Shown here: positions 12,491-23,880 of the stretch, piece by piece
How the letters are laid out: every line of letters begins with the position of its first letter
Numbering within the stretch: position 1 is the stretch's first letter
Source: Nageia nagi
Taxonomy: Eukaryota > Pinophyta
Assembly (NCBI GenBank): GCA_050084985.1
Contig: JBITNC010000001.1
Location: forward strand, 44,020,001-44,084,000
DNA: 64,000 nucleotides
Reading direction: 5' to 3'
Position numbers and translations under genes: made by a program
The notes under the pieces: generated by a model
The model's database searches: none
Told to the model about the DNA's origin: nothing
Seen by the model: the letters and a program-made list of their open reading frames with translations, nothing else

Positions 12491-13849
12491 CTAGTTTTTG
12501 GTTCAGACCATGGATTGGTTAGCAATTTTTCAACCAAAAAAAATATACTGCCTATTTGGAAATGCAACCTCATTTTGATAGTCTATAGAAATGTGCTAGC
12601 ATTTTCCACTTTCTTCAAAATGTGATAGCATTTATAGAAATGTGGGTGCATTTTAGAAGATAAGAATACTTTTTAAAAAAAGAATACAAATTTACAACTA
12701 ATTTTGACTTTTGGATTTTGGGATTTCAAAAAATAATGTACATAGATAGAAAAATATAAGCAGTCACCAATGCAAGCACTCACATATGATTGGTGCAAGT
12801 TCATCCAACAACCCTAAAATTCTATTGTAATTTTTTGATGTTTATTTTCCTAAATTGATTTTATATAAGTGATTTTAAGATGATTAAAATTTTGATCTAG
12901 AAGAATGAAATTCTTAAGGCTGATCCCCACTTTAATTAGATTCATTAGCAAGGTCTTTCGTAAACCTAAGGAAGACTATCTTGGTAAGTGGGCCAAGTAT
13001 AGCCTAAGTATTTGGTGATTAAATCCAAGTGACTTGTCTACTTGTTAGTGAAGAGGATGAGCTTTGGTGATGAAATCCAAGGATCCCCTTTGTATGTGCA
13101 CTTGTGAAAAAGGGTAATGTGAATTGATGAACTTGTTCATTCCTTGATTACAACATCTTTTGATCACCTGAGATCATTTTGCAGTGGAAGGGAAGAGCAT
13201 ACTCCAAAATTTAAGGATTTAATAGTGTAGGTTATTTAACCTCTTCTCATGACCTTTCTCAAATCACTCAAAATCACTTTTCGGTACATGAGGAGATCTT
13301 ACATCTATTTCATGAGAAGCTTTAAGTGTAACAAGAAAGCATACAAAACATGTGCACCATAAAGAATAATTCTTTTAACCCCTGACAAGTCAAATATGAA
13401 CTAAGAACACACTTAGATAATAAAAATGATAGTTAAAGAAATGAAAAGATCAATTTTTTTGAAATTTGTGCACCTAATTTTATTATGAACCTCACAGAAG
13501 AAACATAATCTCATTTGGAAAATGCTAAGGCAAACCAAAAATGCAATCCTTCAAAATGCAATAGGGTGCATAAATGTGACCCCATTTAGCAAAAATGCTA
13601 GAGTGATTAGAAACATGATAGTATTTTTTTTAAATGTGGCTACATTTTTTAGAAATGTGATAGCATTTTTGACTATGACCACATAAAAAAAGAAGACACA
13701 AAAATATGATAAAATGCAAAAATTGAATTTAGAATTTGAGTGATACTTACTTGATGGTATAATCCTTAAACTTTGTTAGTAAAAGTAAAAAAATGGAATG
13801 AAATAAACAAGTCAAGCAAAAGGGTCCTTACCAAAAATAGACCAAGTGA
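12491..13849 (-). other. 5' leader of the Tat element
   Basis: About 1.36 kb between the PBS and gag shows no gene. It contains loosely repeated phrases around AATGTGATAGCATTTT (12605-12650 and 13560-13680) that may be remnants of a short tandem repeat. Long leaders before gag are common in Tat elements. Confidence 0.5.
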
Positions 13850-13868
13850 GGTCCCACTGGGAGTTCCA
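13850..13868 (-). other. primer-binding site of the Tat element
   Basis: Three bases inside the 5' LTR the coding strand reads TGGAACTCCCAGTGGGACC, starting with the TGG complementary to a tRNA CCA end. I cannot name the tRNA with confidence. Confidence 0.65.
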
Positions 13869-13871
13869 AAA

Positions 13872-15672
13872 TGTTTCAAATAATAGGATCACTTAAACTT
13901 GAACATTTAACTAGTATATGTAGGCTATACTAGGCCCTATAAACATAAACTACAAAAATAAATTTGGTAAAAACCACTAAGGAGGCTTTTTCAAGCCATA
14001 CTTTTGATAATAATAAGCTCAAATGATCATAACATGACTAGCTTAAGGTGGTGTTAAGAAACACCAAATATTACCTGATAATATCATTTTAGATTATGGT
14101 ACCTAATGTAGCTAACCAGATCCCTAGGTGAGTCCAAACTATCCTTTCTTTCCAAATCTAATGACCCTAGACATTTCTAAAATGTGGGGGTATTTCCTCA
14201 ATGTGAGGGCATTTTACTATCAAAAAATGGGGACCTCAAGCATTTCACAACTTGTAAACACAAAAGACAAGATTCAAAATTTAGTTTCAAATAGAGGATG
14301 AGATAAGCCTACTATAGAAATAGAACATGAAAAGAATGTTAAAAATCATGATGGATGTGTCTCTAGTCTAATAAAAGGAACAAAACTTGGAATGATTGAT
14401 TCCTAGCTTTTCCAAGACCAATGGCTTACAATCACTCTTATAATATGCTCATGGGAGATTGCTAAATGAAGAAGCTCTCAAATTCATCACTTTAAGACTC
14501 AAGAATCAACAAATTTGAAGCTCAATGTTTGCACGAATTTCTAGCCTCAAAATGAAGATGTAGACTTGCTTAAATAGATTTTTGAGACATGCCAAATCAT
14601 CAATCCATCATCTATATGAATTTCAATCTAAATGATTATTACTTGATTGATTTTGATTGAATTCAAATTAGATTGACATAGGATTTGATTGGAGATAAAT
14701 TGATACATATCCATTTAGTTCTCTTATCTTTTATCTATTGAGCATATTTGAAGCATAACAGTGAGTCATCAATCAATGATTAGAGTCTCAAATTTTCTTA
14801 TTTTCTACTGGATGAATCATCAATGACATGGCAAGGTGAGGTGTAAATTCTATCTAGCTATTTTCTTGCAAAATAAATAATAAATAGATTAGCCATATTA
14901 ATGTGATAAACATTAATAAATATAAATATAATAATATGTTTGACAAAGTGAAGCAATGATTAAGTATTTATGATCAAAATTATAAATAATATGACTAATG
15001 TTAATTACAATTCTCAAATGACTATGGTTCAAAGTACAATAAATATGACCAAATTTAATTTCTCTTTAACCATAAATGACTATGATTAAAAACATAATTA
15101 ATATGACTAATATTAATTATCTTTTCCAAATGACTATGATCAAAATGCAAATAAACATGACTAAGTTTAATTACAATTTCCTAGTAAATAATTATTATCA
15201 AAAATACATTAAACATGACTAAGTTTAATTGCATTTTTCAAAGCAAATGACTATGATCAAAAAACAATAAACATGACTAAGTTTTTCATTAACATGCTTA
15301 TTTATTTAATTGATTTGATTACATTTAATGATGCTTAAAATTTTTCATATTGAGTATTTGTCGATCATAGTTATTTTCTTTGGAAAATACAATTAACTTA
15401 GTCATGTTTAATATATTTGTAATCATAATCATTTTCTTGGAAATTGCAATTAAATTTAGTCATGTTTAATGTGTTTTGATCATAATATTTTATTGGAAAT
15501 TGCAATTAAACTTAGTTACATTATTGCATTTTGATCATAGTCATTTTCTTTGAAAAATACATTAAACTTAGTCATGTTTAATATATTTTCAATCATAATC
15601 ATTTGCTTGGAAATTGCAATGAAATAACATTATCTCACATGCAATGCATAGTGCTAGATTTAGATGTCTACA
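13872..15672 (-). repeat. 5' LTR of the Tat element, internally rearranged
   Basis: It begins TGTTTCAAATAA, ends GATGTCTACA and aligns along its length with 867-2741. It differs from the 3' LTR by point changes, small indels and one inversion of about 335 bp (about 15286-15620) within the tandem-repeat zone. Because LTRs are identical at insertion, the inversion arose after integration. Confidence 0.88.
15286..15620. repeat. inverted segment of the 5' LTR
   Basis: The left LTR reads ATAACTATGATCGACAAGTA...AAATAAATAAGCATGCC at about 2590-2692. This LTR carries the reverse complement (ACATGCTTATTTATTT...TCGATCATAGTTATTTT) at about 15292-15375. It is followed by repeat units now reading AACTTAGTCATGTTTAAT instead of ATTAAACATGACTAAGTT. 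Sequence on both sides (CATGACTAAGTTT before, CATTATCTCACATG after) is in normal orientation. Confidence 0.85.
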
Positions 15673-15677
15673 TGTAG
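15673..15677. repeat. target-site duplication TGTAG, right copy
   Basis: TGTAG directly follows the 5' LTR and matches 862-866. Confidence 0.85.
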
Positions 15678-16340
15678 ATTACAAATTATATGCCATTTTG
15701 ATATCATTGTATTTTAATTAACTGTATAAAATAAAACATATAAGCTACATTATAGCATAGGATAAGGTATTCATTGGTTTCAAACTTCCATTTCCCTCAA
15801 AATGTGAATTAAAATCTTAAAGCATGGGAATTTTTTAACAAGATGCATGAGGAAAACATAGTTTGATGCAATGCAATAAAAATATTAGTAAAAATAACCA
15901 AATATATATTATTTACATATACCAGAGGCCATTTTTTATATTAATCTTCAAAAGTGTGAAGTTTAGAAAGGTCTTCACAAAACTTTACAATTGAGATAAA
16001 TATAAACATAGGAGTTTCACATCATGCATACTTGTTGCATTCTAAAAATAGCCATCATTTGTGAAGTAAGTATATAGAATAATAAGGTGTCCAAAAATAT
16101 TTAAATGTCTGAACAACTAATAGTAATTCATTGACTAAAAGTAATACTATTAAGTAGTGCCAAAAAACAAAACACAAAAGACTCCTACTTTTCTGTTCCA
16201 CTCTCTTACCATCATGGTGGGCTTCTTGAAAGGGGCATAAATTGTTGCTTCCTATAGTTATGATTGTAGTATTTTTATATGTTTTTCTTAACATTATTTA
16301 TTTAAAACCTAGATTCTATCCAAGTTCATCATATACTAGG
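15678..16340. other. unassigned AT-rich DNA
   Basis: This is the continuation of the DNA that the Tat element split. I see no coding pattern or repeat here beyond short A/T runs. Confidence 0.4.
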
Positions 16341-17880
16341 CTAAAAGCACATTTGCTTTGCAATGCTTCTAAAAAGCATCTCATGGTGGATCTTATTACT
16401 AAAATATCTCCTGACTAAAAACTCTTTTACCCACTCCTCTTGGTTCTGTACTATTATCTCTACATTGGTAGGCTTGACTTCTTTTCCCCTTGGATCTCCC
16501 TCAAGATGACTTTGTGGTGCTTTCCCAAACATCTTTTGATCTCTATGATTTTGAATTCCTTTGGAGGTGTTTGTTCCTTCAAATTAATAAATTGAACCCC
16601 TTTAAATGCTCCTTTATCCTTTTATATTCCTCTTTGCTCCTTATTTGGTGTTGCTCCTTTTCCTCCTTGAGACTGGATTATTTTTGTACTCCATTGCATC
16701 CTCCATTCTTCTTCTTTTCCCTCCTCTTTTTTTGTTGCATTTTCATGTGTTGTTTTTTGCAACTTCTTTATCAATTTCAATGAAAAATATATTCTACCTC
16801 TTTTTGACCACATTGCTAAGAGCTACCTTACTATAATTCTTAGCTTGCATAAGGGTTTTAATTGCTACTATATTTCTATCATTATCTTTGATATGTACCC
16901 CATTTATTTATCCTATGATGCTACATTATCCTTCCCATGAATGTTATCCAACTTAAATTTTATTTTTTCTTTCCCTTTTCTTTACCTTGTCTCCCTTGCA
17001 GCAAGTTCATTGCTTGTATCTCCTTTCTCTTCATTGGATTTCTTCCTCCTTCCTTGATTTGAATACATTGGCTAAAAGGGTGTTCTCTTCTTACTCAAAA
17101 ATTTTAACCCCAATGTTCTTTTTCTCCCTTACATTGAATACCTAACCTCCAACTAAGATTCTTACCCTTAGCACCCTCAAAGTATATTATCCAAGGATCT
17201 TTCATACAAAATTTTTATCACTCCACCATGAATTGGCCATGGTGTTAAATTTGCCTTCAATTTTCTTATAAAAATGGTCATTGAATTGAAAAAAAAGAAT
17301 GAAAAATTAACCCTATCTATTTTAAGAAAAGAAAGTGGTTTATAAGACTAAAATGATGGGTATAATCTTATTATACCTTCCTTCAAGAGTTATATATCTC
17401 ATCAAGGCATTGGCTAGCTCCTTTAAGGCTCTAAAATGTATTTTGCAATACCCCCATCTAAAAATTATCCAAACTTAGCCCTTGTATATATGTTTAAATG
17501 AACTTGTCCCTAGATGTAATCTTATTCACCCTACCTTCCCTTCTTACATCTATTCCTACATTTGGTAGGTGGGTTGCTTAGGAAATTATCTCTATTGAAA
17601 TACCAACTTCAAATAATTAACATTACAAACACCTTCATTCCAAGATTATTCAACTTGTAGTCAGATTTCTTCATCCTCACCCTTACATACATTCATAAAC
17701 CTATCTAAACCTCCCTCACAAAGAAGACACTATACTTCTACATTTTTCCTAGTCTCCTTTGTTGAGCTTGGCTCCCTTATTACCAAGTCTCCACCCATTT
17801 TTGAAGCCAAAATATGTTGTTTTGGATTGAAATGTGGGTTGTTTTCTAGAGATTGATTTCCTTAATCATTTGGGTGTTTT
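16341..17880 (-). pseudogene. degenerate coding-like region, unidentified
   Basis: The minus strand has long stretches with protein-like composition. They include VGISIEIIS and THLPNVGIDVRREGR near 17530-17600, SLKELANALMRYITLEGRYN near 17370-17440, and a Lys/Glu-rich part with EVKPTNVEIIVQNQEEWVKEF at 16341-16532. The frame changes several times. A LINE ORF1-like or gag-like relic (globular part, then a basic tail) is possible, but no zinc knuckle or RT was found next to it and I do not recognise the family. The corresponding plus strand is pyrimidine-rich. Confidence 0.3.
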
Positions 17881-18570
17881 TCTACTCCTTCCCTAGGCTA
17901 ATACTAAATGATGTAATTTTTGTTTCAATTAATATATGCCATCTATCACATCACCTTAAAATTATACTAACAAGCTTGTAATTATAATTATTATTTATCA
18001 ATTATCATTGTATACTCACATGTTCTACATTTACCAATGATTGATCGAAATGAGATTGTTCGTGCTTCAAATATGTTCCATTTAAAACCTTTACAATGTT
18101 GGGTTTTCTATTAAAATATTATCTATATTCATGTTGCATTCTTCTCTTCATTCATAATTATAACTTTATTTGCCTATATCATTTTAATGTTGTATTCTTC
18201 TAAGGGATTTCCTAGTTACAATTTTTTCTCACTGTTCATGCAAAAATGGTATAAAAATTTCAATGGGTATGAATATTATAATGGGTAAGATTACAACAAG
18301 CTGAAATAATTATTCATATAGAAAGAATTACATAAATCCAGCCTAGAAATCAACATGCAAGCACAAATTGGAAGAAAAACACAAGTCTAGACCTCATTTG
18401 GGCAACATGCATTATAAAAAAAGTCCTATACCTTGAGATCTAGGTTTCTACAACTAAGGAAGGATGAGCGATTCAATCTACATGCAAAAACTAAAATAGC
18501 ATGAGTAGGTACATAGCATAGATTGGTGAGTTTTAAATTTATTTCATAATTCTCACTAAACACCTATAAT
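17881..18570. other. unassigned AT-rich DNA
   Basis: No gene, element end or repeat could be recognised between the degenerate coding-like stretch and the hairpin array. Confidence 0.4.
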
Positions 18571-18574
18571 ATAT

Positions 18575-19158
18575 GTTATATGCCCATGATATGTTCACCA
18601 TACACCCATAATATAACTAAAATTGTAGTTAAAGTTTTTGTAGTTCTTGTTATATGCCCATAATATAACCTTTATATGCCTATAATATATCTCATTCAAA
18701 AGAGTAAAAAAAAAATATTTATTTCTTGATATACATCCATGATATCCAAACCAATATACACCCATAATATATTTATTTTTTAAAATTTCAAAAATTTTCA
18801 TGTTTCTTGTTATATACCCATGATATATTTGATATACGCCCATGATATATCTAGGCCTCAAATTCTAATTTTATCCAAGTTCTTGCTATATGTCCATGAT
18901 ATAGTTTGATATACACCCATGATATATCTCATTGGAGCAGTGGAGGTTTTTGGCACCTCTTGCTATATGCCCATGATATAGCTTCTATATACACCCATGA
19001 TATATTTGGGTATAGCGGTAAACTCGAAAGGTAATCACATGATGAACTTTGATATACACCCATAATAGTTCAGAGCAGAGTAAGAAATTGTGTGGAGGTG
19101 GTGGTGGTGGAAATGATATATGCCCAGTGTTATTTTTGATATATGCCCATGATATATG
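18575..19158. repeat. array of 15 paired short hairpin motifs, ~78-bp spacing
   Basis: Fifteen copies of a 20-21-bp dyad with the core CCCATGATATA begin at 18575, 18598, 18649, 18671, 18728, 18753, 18809, 18831, 18885, 18908, 18962, 18986, 19051, 19115 and 19138. Most occur as couples about 23 bp apart, and couples recur every 74-82 bp. The first of a couple is typically (G)CTATAT-gcccatg-ATATAGC, the second GATATA-cacccatga-TATATC. Both can fold with stems of 6-7 bp. Spacers between couples show little similarity apart from a trailing TTCTT. A minus-strand open frame at 18595-18861 runs through several units (YIMGVY, YHGYI) and is probably incidental. Confidence 0.8.
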
Positions 19159-19900
19159 TGTAAATTTAGCCAAAGGATAGGTTCTTCCATTTCTTTATAG
19201 GTTGATGCTGATTTTGCACTATCCATGGATTAAAATACCAAGAATTGTTGGATGGAATCAAACCTTTTTGGTATATTTAATTATTAAAATTATTTTCCAT
19301 TTTTTATTATTGGATTTTTTTAGTTATATATTTGTTTTTTCTTAATCCAACTACATCTAGGTAGTTTTTGAATGCCTTTATCTTTAATCATTTTTTGCAT
19401 ATTTTGATTTTATTCCACCTATTAGACATAACATAAATGTTTGAGAGAAACACACAAGATACAAAATTTTGGGGTTCTAACTCTAAAAATGTTCTACTAC
19501 AAATCAATTTTAACTCCATATTGTTATAAATTCTTGCAAGCATCAAGCAAATAATTCCACACTTTCCTTCTTAATGCTCCCACATTTTGAATACATATCT
19601 ATCATGGTTGTTATCATAATTGCATATGAAAGAAACACATCTAGTTATTTACCTATGCCCCATTTCAAAGTTATAAAAGTTGCACATATAATAAGAATAC
19701 TTATAAATGGTTTTAAATCTAGTCTAAAACCATTCAATTGTATTTTTTGAAAACACTTGAAGGCCTCCAAACCATACATGTTCTATGCATTTTCTATGAT
19801 CATTGTAGTCCATGAGACTACATTTAGTCAAAGAGTACATGGGCCTTTATATAATTTACAAACTTAGCATAAATGTTCATTAGAGCATATTATCTATACA
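19159..19900. other. unassigned AT-rich DNA
   Basis: No recognised coding or repeat structure. It may contain the unmapped 3' LTR of the chromovirus that follows, but I could not match it to a second copy. Confidence 0.35.
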
Positions 19901-19949
19901 TCAAAATATATTACATAATCATCATGAATAATTAAATTTCCCTTTCATG

Positions 19950-20560
19950 TTAAAGCCATCTATCTAGGGGTAATAAGCAAAGATCATATTGAGTGTAGTG
20001 CCCTCAAGTTTGAAAAATTATTACCAAAATTTGTTGATGAATGTTGGATCATGGTCACTAACAATGGTAAAAGGAATGCCATGGAGTTTGAAAATGTTAT
20101 CAAGAAAGAGTTGGGAAACATTAATGGCCTTGTATGGATGTGCCAATGGATAGAAGTTCGCATAATTGGAGAGTCAATCCACTACTACCATGATAACAAC
20201 TTTACAATATGATTTTGAAAGGCCTTCAATAAAATCCATTGAAATATATGTCTAGGTTCACTCTGGTATGGGTAAGGGCTAAAGCAATCTAGAGGTTCCC
20301 ACTCTCACTCCTTCTTGTCACTGATAAACATTGCATTTGGATACAAATATTTTGATGTCTCATTTCATACATGGCCAATAAAAAGAGTGGATCACTCATC
20401 GATAGGTTTTCAAAAACCTAAAATGGCCAACTATTGGTGCAACATGTAACTCATGAAGTATCAACTCATGATATGAAGAGTTATTTGGTATTGCAATATA
20501 ACCTTTCAATCAAAAAATTCCCTCATGCCAAGAAAATCAGGTTTTTCTCATCAGATCTAT
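19950..20560 (-). pseudogene. integrase of the 20-kb chromovirus relic
   Basis: Reading leftward there is a zinc-binding remnant (20330-20400). Then come the phrase PWHSFY near 20070, IHQQIW, and FFKLEGTTLNM at about 19995. The last corresponds to the conserved F-x-L-x-GT-L-x-MS segment after the second catalytic acidic residue. Stops replace several tryptophans and glutamines. IN would have integrated the element cDNA; this copy is dead. Confidence 0.65.
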
Positions 20561-20779
20561 CTGCATATGTTGAATAACTAAGTAGGTAAAACTATCCTAG
20601 ATCCATTCTTATTTAACCTATTCGAGCTAGTTAGGAAATGGGAATGAAAGGGCTTGAAGTACCACTAGGTCCTCAAATTTTCATGAAAGAGAATTGGTAA
20701 CTACATTCTCACTATCCTTTCTATACATAATCTCATATTCATACCCTAAGAGTTTAGAGACCCACATTTGCTGTTTTGA

Positions 20780-21880
20780 GGTGGAGATGCTTTAATCTAG
20801 AAAGTATTTCAACCTATGGTGGTCATTTTTGATGATAAAATGGCAACCAATGAGGCAAGGTCTCCAATGCTAAACATCATGAATGATTACAAGCATTTAT
20901 TTTTCATAGGTGTATTTAGCCAATTTCTACTTGAGAGGGCCTTACTTGTGAAAGCCAAGGGTCACCCTTCTTGCATCATAATGGCTCCAATTCCAACCCC
21001 AAAGGCATCACTTTCAATGATGAAGGTCTTAAATAAATCTAGCATGGACAATATTGGAGTAGAGCACATGGTAGAATTTAGTTGTTGAAAGAATTTTTTT
21101 GCAGATGCTAACCAATTGAAGGAATTCTTCTTAAGTGATGCTATGAGTGGGGATGCAATCTTTCCATAATATTTCACAAACTTACTTTAGTACCTGATCA
21201 ATCTAGGGAAGACCCACAATCTTTTCAAGGATTTAGAGAGAGGCCAAGTTTGCATATCCTTAATCTTCAATGGGTTCACCTTGATACCTTCTTCTAAAAT
21301 AATGTGTCCAAGGTACTCAAGATCTTATCAACCAAGGGAACATTTTGAGCACTTGGTATACAACTAATTCTCATGGAGGAGTTATAGAGTCTTATCTAAC
21401 TAGGACAAGTGATCCTACCAAGTTTTGTTATAGATCAAAATATCATCAAAGAAAACTAAAATAAATTTTTGAATATAGGAGTAGAATCCTTGGCTCATCA
21501 TACTCTATAAGGTGATAGGAGCATTAGTAAGGTTGAAGGGCATTACTAGGAACTCATAATGACCTTCATATATGTAGAAAGCAATTTTGGGAATGTCTTC
21601 CTCACAAAGATAAATTTGATGGTGCCTAAATTAGATATCTAACTTGAAGAAATATTTGGAACCATGGAGTTCATCAATGATCAAAATGGGAAACTTATCC
21701 TTGATGGTGATTTTGTTCAAAGATCAAAATTTGATGCACATTTGCCATGATCCATCTTTTTTGTGAACCAACAAAACTAGAGAAGAGTAAGGACTCACAC
21801 TTGGGTGAATGATGTCAACTTCTAACACATCTTCCACCAACTTTTCTATTTCATCCTTCTAGAGATAGGGTTAGTAGCAA
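20780..21880 (-). pseudogene. RT and RNase H of the 20-kb chromovirus relic
   Basis: From 21880 leftward: [52 protein letters not shown], then [21 protein letters not shown]. The catalytic FFDDILIYNK lies at about 21430-21470, followed by DLEYLGHIILEEGIKV. The 20962-21177 frame carries VKYYGKIASPLIASLKKNSF and IIESDAFGVGIGAIMMQEG, the start of RNase H with its first catalytic aspartate. The YVDD/YFDD motif is FFDD here. Multiple stops interrupt the frame. Confidence 0.8.
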
Positions 21881-23400
21881 GGCTGAATATTGATTGGTTG
21901 AATAGCAAGGATTAATTGGATTGCATGGTCATGAGGGAGATGAGATGGAAACTTCAAAGACTCTAGTATAATGGGTGAGTACCTATTGTAATTCTTGTAA
22001 TTCAAGTGAGTCTTGTAGGGATGAATGAATAGAGAATACTTATCCCACCATTCCCTCTCTTTCTTCAATAGTTTCTTCATGTGATGTGAACTAATAATAT
22101 GTGATTTTCCCACCTTAATTCCTTTAAGAAAATATTTATTCTCATCAACTTTGAATTTCATATATAGCTCATGAAAATCCTAAAGAACAAGGCCCAATGT
22201 CATAATGCATTGTATACCAAGGACTACATCACACCCTCCTAATGGTAGAACATACATATCACTTTGCATATTGTATTCACCCATGCTAAGCTTGATATTG
22301 TGACACCATCCTTTACAAGCAATTTTTCCTCCATTTCCTCCATATACAACATTGTAATAAATTTCAAGAAACACTTTAGTTGGTTGGTCTAATTTCTCTT
22401 CAATATATATAATAGCATCCTCAAAATCCTCTTTTGATGGTTCCATAGGGGTATCCACATCCAAGACATTATATTTTTGAGGTTCATAATGATGTCCCGA
22501 TGCAAATTTTTCATCGCAATTATAACAAAGCCCTTTTTTCTTATGCTCCTCCATCTCAGCAGGGGTAAATATTTAACCAATAGGGATTATGGTGGTTTGT
22601 TACCACTTTGGAAAGATTATGGTTTCCAAGTAGTTTGTTGAGTTTTTTTATGTGTGTACTCAACTTATCCTTCACCAATTTCAAAAGCCCTATCATTGAT
22701 TTCATGTCGTTGGGATTGAACATTTTGACTTCCATTTCAATTTCTTCCTTTAGCACATTAATGAAAAATTATGAAATAATCCCTCTTCTAATCCTTCAGT
22801 ATGATTAGCAAGCTTTTCAAATTTAGTTTGATATTCTCCTATTACAGTCATTTGGCATAATTTGGTCAGGGCACTAGTGAAATCCTAAAAATCACTAGGA
22901 CCAAATCTGATAAGCAGGTTATGGATGAAATCCCCCCAATATGGGGTACATTTACCTTTTCAAACCATTAGTACTATTGTATGTCTTTTTGCTCTATATG
23001 AAAAGAATTAAGGTTCACCTTTTGATAAATGGGCATTTGATTTAAGGAGAAATATTACTTAGCTTGATATATCCAGCTAGTGGGGTCCCATCAAATTTTG
23101 GAAAGTCCAATTTGGTTGTACATAGAAGAATAAAGGCTTGTTTTGGTCCTTGAAAAGTATTGAATCCTTGACCAATATATGGTTGATAATCCACTTTCAG
23201 TTGATGATGTGTTATGAATTATGACTTGCTCAAGGACTTGAACCTTTTGATCCATATTACCATAAGCAATAGTTATCACTTCAATTTATTTTTTGAGTTC
23301 ATCAAGAGTATTGAGGAGGTGAGGATCACCTATTAGGTCCATTATATGGTATAGTCATTATGATAATTTATCCATATCTAAGGATCTTTGATCATCATCC
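21871..23400 (-). pseudogene. gag, zinc knuckle and protease remnants of the 20-kb chromovirus
   Basis: The 22180-22554 frame begins MEEHKKKGLCYNCDEKFASGHH, a CCHC-type knuckle (C-x2-C then GH) that lacks the last Cys. It ends with YVLPLGGCDVVLGIQ, the protease C-terminal hallmark. The active-site DSG region between them seems lost in a deletion before GGNGGKIACKG. 21871-22161 is the PR-RT spacer (MKFKVDENKYFLKGIK). Gag proper occupies 22560-23400 but is too decayed for domain-level reading. Confidence 0.7.
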
Positions 23401-23439
23401 ATCTAACTATTTCAGAAACTACCATTTTTAGAAATTGCT

Positions 23440-23880
23440 ATTTTTTGAAACTGAAAAAGTGTATGGGTGATATATATCAAAATGATCATAACAAAAAAAT
23501 AATCACAATGGGATAGGTACCAAAATGATGATTTTTTGAAATTTATACAAAATGGTGATTTTCCTAACAAATATGTTAGTCCCCTTGCATTTAATATAAG
23601 TTGATATTCTAATTAATGAACTATTGTAATTTAAGTAAATGCTAGGATATGGGATTCTAACATGCCACCCCTATTAAAGAGAGTTTTTTACGCAAAGCTA
23701 AAAACTAGGAAATTGTTGATGAAGTTGATGTAGTGTCTCCCAAATTGCATCTTCAGGAGGTAATCTGCTAATGTAGATATTCTAATTAATAAACTATTAT
23801 AATATAAGTAAATGTTAGAATATGGGATCCTAACAAATACACAACCAACATCAAGAGATAGGGAAATTTACATGGAATTT
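23440..23880. repeat. non-coding junction with a ~64-bp direct repeat
   Basis: A segment at about 23601-23662 (GATATTCTAATTAATGAACT...ATATGGGATTCTAAC) recurs at about 23777-23838 with few changes. The intervening 115 bp has no counterpart. The two copies may be short LTR or solo-element remnants, or a local duplication. They lie between two chromovirus relics of opposite orientation. Confidence 0.65.

Larger units (their letters stand above)
867..15672 (-). mobile_element. Tat-lineage Ty3/gypsy LTR retrotransposon, near full length
   Basis: Two LTRs (867-2741 and 13872-15672) enclose gag, PR, RT, RNase H, a second RNase H and IN, all in minus orientation. The order is gag-PR-RT-RH-aRH-IN, and the two consecutive RNase H-like domains mark the plant Tat lineage. 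On the coding strand the LTR starts TGTAGACATC, another Tat trait. A PBS lies 3 nt inside the right LTR and the 5-bp target duplication TGTAG flanks the whole. All ORFs carry stops and small frameshifts and the two LTRs have clearly diverged, so the insertion is old and defective. About 2.6 kb between IN and the 3' LTR has no recognised gene, as is common in Tat elements. Confidence 0.88.
19900..23430 (-). mobile_element. Ty3/gypsy chromovirus-type relic, internal region
   Basis: Minus-strand remnants run gag/zinc knuckle (22400-23400), protease (22180-22400), RT (21180-21880), RNase H (20780-21175) and IN (19950-20560), the standard Ty3 order. The RT ([16 protein letters not shown]) and the RNase H sequence point to a chromovirus of the Tekay/Galadriel/Reina group. 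I could not find LTRs, a PBS or a target duplication, so the ends are approximate. The element is broken by stops throughout. Confidence 0.75.

Noticed and set aside
18595-18861. Protein with 26-residue YIMGVY repeats on the minus strand
   Set aside because: The frame arises from repeated dyads, contains no other protein-like signal, and unit spacings elsewhere in the array are not multiples of three.
18575-19158. CRISPR-like array (short palindromic repeats with different spacers)
   Set aside because: Repeats are degenerate, come in couples and lie in a plant-type genome with no cas genes. The spacing is imprecise. The resemblance is superficial.
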